Part shown: positions 58,965 through 64,000 of the stretch, one piece after another
Layout: the number at the start of each line of letters is the position of its first letter
Position numbering within the stretch: the stretch's first letter is position 1
Assembly (NCBI GenBank): GCA_905250125.1
Contig: CAJNOL010000314.1
Location: 92,712 to 156,711 of the forward strand
DNA from: Rotaria sordida
Lineage: Eukaryota > Rotifera > Eurotatoria > Philodinida > Philodinidae
Direction of reading: 5' to 3'
DNA: 64,000 nucleotides
Translations under genes and position numbers: made by a program
Notes under the pieces: generated by a model
The model's database searches: none
What the model saw: only the letters and a program-made list of their open reading frames with translations
Told to the model about the DNA's origin: nothing

Positions 58965-61006
58965 TGATCAATCGAAAGACTTTAATAATAATGATCATTC
59001 AATCTTGTACTTATAGCAGAAAACTGCTTTCTGAGTAATTTGTAATGTTAGCTACTGGATAATCGATGATATTTTGAATGTTGTCAATGTCAATTACTTT
59101 CGACTATTTTAAGTTCGCCTTTTGAGGATAAATGGATCAAAGGGAATTTTATTGATTCAAAAAAAGAAAAATAAAAGACGACATTTCTTAATTATGATAA
59201 CTACGAGCTTTTCTAAATACAAGAAAAATATTTCCATATTACATGCGGTCGTTCCCACTCATCCTCGTGATCAAATATCGACAATTTGGTTACTATATAT
59301 CGTATGACAAGCGAAACAGATCCTACCGAAAATGAAGTTAGATAGTTCATAGATGCGCATTTGTCGACCGCAGCACGAACAGGTGTAGCTGAGCTCGCCT
59401 GTGATTGGAATTAGGTTGTCCATTCGTTAAGTATTCAATGAGTTGCATCGATTCTCGGTGTATATAATTACTGGTGCGTTATTGAGTATATCGTAGAAAA
59501 TATTAGATCAAATATATACAAAAGAACACAAAGTGACAATTCAATCATTTATTTTTTCCACAAAATAAAGCTATGATTCATCATTATTGAAGCAATACTT
59601 TATTCAGTCTTGCACAACCCTATTCTCATGATTTATGCTAATGAGCGAATAAAAATATGCCTTTTAGGTCTCAAAAATAGCAAACTTATCGTAGTCATCT
59701 TTCGTCGAATAAAAAGAGATTCTACTAATAGACTCGCGCTCATTTCTTATTGCAGATTTCATTATTCTGAAATAGGAATGCAGCTGCACACATAACAATA
59801 TCATTCACCTGTATGAACAATACGATAAAAATCGTATGAACTTGAATAAAATCTTTGACAATTATTGACCGCATATTTATACAAATAATTTACGAGGAAT
59901 TTACTGATGCTTAAGCAATTAATGATTCCTGTGTTGTAATCAAAATATAAATGATCTCCGGCTGTTGATATGTAGAGCAAACATAGGAAAGATGACTACT
60001 AGTAGAACAGGAAAGTAGAATAATACGTGTTTTTTTTTTTGAAACCTTGTTTTTTATCTGTGATACTGATATGTTTAGAAATAAAAATGAGTATCACTGC
60101 ATTAGACCTTCAAATATCATGCAATATTAATTTTGAAACTAGGTTTAATTCAATTCAAACTTGTTGATGGGAGTCATAATTGCAATATGTCTACTCATCG
60201 ATTTGTCTATGAAATTCTTACTTATCCTCATTTTATTAAATATCATTAATAATGTAATCGACTATATTGGTTGAATAGATGATATCATATAAAAATATAT
60301 TACATCTACACGTGGTTTCTATTTTTGTTCGAAAATAAAACATCGTATTTTCTTAGCTAAATACTATATCACTATGAAAACCACATGATAATCAGCTCTT
60401 TTTAGAGATATACCAAGAAAATAAGTATGATTACTTATATGAACTGTTTAAGTGATGTAGTGAACATGTTTAGAGCTTAATAATTTGTACTGAGTCATGA
60501 ATAGGATCAAGGAATATTCACTCGGACTACTTTTCTTTTGTATTTCTATTGTTGTTGGAGACTCTTTATACAAGAAAAACATTATGTAAAACAGAAGAAA
60601 AGAAAATTATAATTCATGATACGATTTTCATATTTACAAGGTATAGGATCGAATACACAAACATCCGATGCTACATTATACAAAAGGGAACGAACTGAAA
60701 AAAACTAATGCAAGCTGACTTTAACAATCGATTTTCAATGGACTTCTTCGGTCTTCATAAATTGTTCTTGAACATGTCACATACCAAATAAAACTATCTA
60801 GAGTGTGGTCTATAGTCTATTATCATGAACTCACGTACAGAAAATTATATGAACGTGTAGGTGTGAAAGAAATAAAGAACCTCACTTACGCCCTTGTCAA
60901 TCTTGATCTATCTTTCGTTCATGTGCATCCAGACTATCATTATTTATTAGTTTGTATCAATGGAAATGTTCTCTTCGATCAACATTTAATTCATATGACA
61001 AAATTA

Positions 61007-61022
61007 GGGTGGGTGTGGGTGT
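61007..61022 (+). repeat. TGTGGG-type telomere-like tract
   Basis: GGGTGGGTGTGGGTGT, containing more than two units of the bdelloid telomere motif in a strongly AT-rich setting. Confidence 0.5.
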
Positions 61023-62482
61023 AGTTGAAGAGAAGAAAAAAGATCCATACGTACACCCAAATAAATCATTTGTAAAACAATTGTTATTAATATTGATAAT
61101 TCATTTCAATTGTTTGTTACGAGAAATTCTTTTTATAATTGATGTACCTCTCTATTTAAAAATTTCTTAATTATATAATCATTATACTGATTTTTTCTTA
61201 GTAAAAAAATTCTTCTAAAGATTTTTTTTTATACAGAATATATTCTTTCATTTATAAATTTTGTTTTCATTGATTTTTTTCACAAATAATTCATCGAAAT
61301 ATAAATCTTTGAAAAAACTAAATCGAATGAAAACTTATTGAATTCTCTAACAAAAAAATGGGAATATTTTCAATAAAAGGTTTAATATTTTCAGTAGTGA
61401 TTTCATTTCAACGAACGTTCTTTTTTTTTATTGTCTTTCATTGATTTTACTCATAATTATTTGAAATTCTTTCTAGTTTCAGAATACTCATTTCTTGTTC
61501 TTTGAAATACTTTGAAGAATACACTAATTTATATCATTGTATTTCTGTCTCAAATGATAAATGATATAGAAAAATAAAGTGAACATACATGTTTTCGAAA
61601 CTCACATGCAATGGATTGATAGTTAATATCATATACGATATTAACTGTTCAAAGAGGATTATCGGATTATAATTGTTGGTACAATTTGATAAATGGTTTT
61701 CTTTATCATTTAATTCAGAAATATACATTAGAGACTGAGTAGACCCAGGTTTCGCTATATCGAGTTTGGTTCTGTTCAACTTCATTTTTGGAAAATTATT
61801 TCAAGTTCAGTTCGATTTCGATCTCTGATGAAACTTCCTGTATAGATCTGAATGCATCCTTAAAAATTACAATATATGATCTAATGGTAAGATTCAAAAG
61901 AGAATTTGTATATTTACTATTTATCTCGTTAGTATAATATATATATGCAGAAAAAATAACATGTAGTGGAAAGACTTCGTAAATTAACAAATCGTTACTT
62001 TACATCTTCCATATTAGGTCGTATTTGGTATAAGGCACTTGTACTTATATATAAGCACAAATGAACTATGTCAACGATTAGAAAACAACGATTATTGATT
62101 TGATATGTGCAACTAATAACATTATATGATAATCCTCTGCATAGAAATCTTGAGTTATACAAAAGTTCATCTTCGAGTTACCTCTGCTCTTCTTGAAGTA
62201 TGCGAGCGTCATTATTGGTAGACTCCATATTTTCTACTCCCACTCCCTCCCCTGAGGACTTAAGAATACCCCGAAAAATAGGGAAACTATAGCATTTATA
62301 CTTAAAATGCTTCATCCTTTCATCCATCACAAAGTAAAAAAAATGCTTTCTTGGAAAAATAAAAATCGACACTCAATACCATTTATGTCAGAAGAAATGA
62401 ATTATTTACAAAAAAAAGAAATACTTTAACTATTTCTACTTTCACAAGGAGAAGTGTATAAAACTTAAGGAGATATCTGCTT

Positions 62483-62536
62483 GGGTGTGGGTGTGTGTAG
62501 GCGCAAGTGTTCATCATATTGAGATTTACCCACACC
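62483..62536. repeat. TGTGGG-type telomere-like tract with opposed partner
   Basis: GGGTGTGGGTGTGTGTAGG (62483-62501) faces ACCCACACC (62528-62536) 27 nt on, the same opposed arrangement as at 6619-6659. Confidence 0.5.
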
Positions 62537-63720
62537 TGCATCTTCCAAGCCATCATATTACTAATGATAATATGTTTCTTTATTCTCCCTATTCAAAAAA
62601 GGACGATTTCAAATCAATTTAAATTTAAATATCACTATATATGCTTCGTTTCACATGTGCGATTACAATGCCGATCAAATATTCTAATTTAACGTGTTAT
62701 ATATTTAAATTGGATTTTTGGTAATGGTCGATATTTTGTAGTTGAATTTGTTTTATGTGTCTTCTTTAATTTCGAAATTGTTCTGTTTTTGTCTTAATTA
62801 AATGATAGATTGTTAAGTAGTGTCCATAGTTCTTGTTGCCTATCAACGAATATTTTGATTTCGTCCATAAACAGATCATGCAAATCGACTTGTATTGTAT
62901 TTCATATTTCATCAATTATAGATTCATATTGATACAACTTGTTCAGAATTAGTTGACATATTAATACTTGATTCTGTTTACTCTTCCATGTTGATTCATC
63001 TATTCTTCAATATAGGTATTGTAAATGAAATCACATTTCATCTTCGCTTGATGTAGCAGGATTTTGTTCAAAAAGTTGTATTTCTTTCGCTAACTTGGCA
63101 TGTTTTCGTTCTAGTTTCGACGTCAATTCACATATTTGTATGCTTGTTTTATAAAAACCTAGTTTTCCAGACTAACAAACTTCTCTTGAAGAATACTTCT
63201 TTTATCTGTTCAGATTATAAAACATATCGAGTTGCTTAGCAAACAGTAATTTTTTCTGTTGCAAATCGTTTTTTTGCAGAAAATATCGTCATTTTAAGTC
63301 CACTCCCGGCCAAGAATCACTATTTTCGTCAGAATAAACAATTTTAAGAATTGTCTGTACATGGGTAGGCCTTGTTATCTACTTTCAAAAACAGTATTAC
63401 TCATCAGAATTCTGATGGTTTTTTATGATTTTACACAGGATTTACTGATGATGATGGAATCAAGAAAAATGAGTTTTTTGAAAATATTAGTTATTGTTCC
63501 CCTTTGAACCTTTTCTACAGTTTTCCATAGTGTAGAATCTAGCAACAATGTGTGAAATAGCAAGCACTTCGAGGCTTCGAATAAATGGAATCTTGTCCTG
63601 TATTTCTTTATCTACTAGTGTTCATTTAATTATGTAATTATTTTGATAGTATTATGTCAGAAGAAACATCTTCTAACATAAGTATGTGTTCTCTTCTCTT
63701 TCTTCGGCTTCATTCTTGAA

Positions 63721-63740
63721 TGTGGGGTGTGGGTGGGTGC
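63721..63740 (+). repeat. TGTGGG-type telomere-like tract
   Basis: TGTGGGGTGTGGGTGGGTGC, a degenerate telomere-like run followed by GTGCTC/GGGTGCTG. Confidence 0.5.
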
Positions 63741-63814
63741 TCGTATGGCTATGGGTGCTGTCTGCTCTAAAAAAAAGTAAAGGGAATCTGCAAAACTTTT
63801 TTATAGCTCTGCAG

Positions 63815-64000
63815 CTTCTGCGGAATTTTTTAAATTTCTGTATGAAAATATTGAATCATAAAAAATTCTGCCTAGCGATGCTGAATAATCATGAAGGATT
63901 CTGCCTTAAAATGGAGAACTGTGAAAGGTTCTCTGCCTAATCATGCTGAACTATGGAAGATTCCACCTAATAATTTTGAATCATGAAAGGTTCTGTCCAA
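63815..64000. repeat. 30-33 bp tandem repeat running off the window end
   Basis: Units beginning TTCTGCCTA (63866), TTCTGCCTT (63899), TTCTCTGCCTAA (63929), TTCCACCTAA (63961) and TTCTGTCCAA (63991) each contain a GCTGAA/TTGAA-TCATGAAAGG core. The array continues beyond position 64000. Confidence 0.65.

Larger units (their letters stand above)
57910..63814. other. long gene-poor stretch with telomere-like tracts
   Basis: AT-rich DNA with no complete gene. It holds the small exon candidate at 58867-58964, a possible pair of very old repeats (about 58475-58680 and 59590-59790, sharing GAAGCAATACTT, AAAAATATG-TTTTAG and GCAGATTTCATT-type words) and three TGTGGG-type tracts. Confidence 0.4.

Overview
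The window looks like nuclear DNA of a bdelloid rotifer, most likely an AT-rich genus such as Rotaria. This is an inference from several independent signs. The DNA is strongly AT-rich and genes are split by many 45-70 bp GT-AG introns. The gene families are typical of bdelloids: an arginine ADP-ribosyltransferase fused to tetratricopeptide repeats, a six-bladed NHL propeller, a lineage-type ankyrin gene tail and a decayed bacterial-type cell-wall hydrolase. Short TGTGGG-type tracts, the bdelloid telomere motif, are scattered through it. No prokaryotic operon structure, rRNA, CRISPR array or convincing intact tRNA was seen.

Layout. 1-322 (+): 3' end of a monocarboxylate-transporter-like MFS gene. 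1907-2245 (-): ankyrin-type terminal exon. 5536-6009 (+): unknown 157-aa protein. 9237-10568 (+): two-exon secreted 226-aa protein with a TATA box. 11794-12213 (-): frameshifted remnant of a SleB-like cell-wall hydrolase. 12.2-20 kb: gene-poor, with tandem and AATCGATT-rich repeats. 20155-20622 (+): secreted six-cysteine protein of 155 aa. 21755-21885: 33-bp minisatellite. 23246-33029 (-): a complete 31-exon gene for the proteasome activator PA200 (PSME4), the dominant gene here, reconstructed exon by exon to the conserved C-terminal Tyr-Tyr-Ala. 33-40 kb: gene desert with hairpins. 40280-42775 (+): heavily decayed tnp2/CACTA-like transposase. 44646-45558 (-): NHL propeller gene. 47391-49008 (-): ADP-ribosyltransferase-TPR gene. 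52509-53450: a 942-bp near-perfect palindrome bounded by TA. 55183-56747: a DNA transposon with ~450-480 bp terminal inverted repeats and a decayed integrase-type transposase C-terminus. 57-64 kb: mostly non-coding, with two small coding-like exons, telomere-like tracts and a tandem repeat running off the end.

The genes do not form a pathway. The region reads as a few host genes (proteasome activator, transporter) amid fast-evolving rotifer families, decayed mobile elements and a probable laterally acquired gene. The two best conserved genes, PSME4 and the NHL gene, each carry one apparent single-base deletion in an A/T run, so assembly error must be weighed against genuine decay. In PSME4 a tandem splice donor could bypass the lesion.
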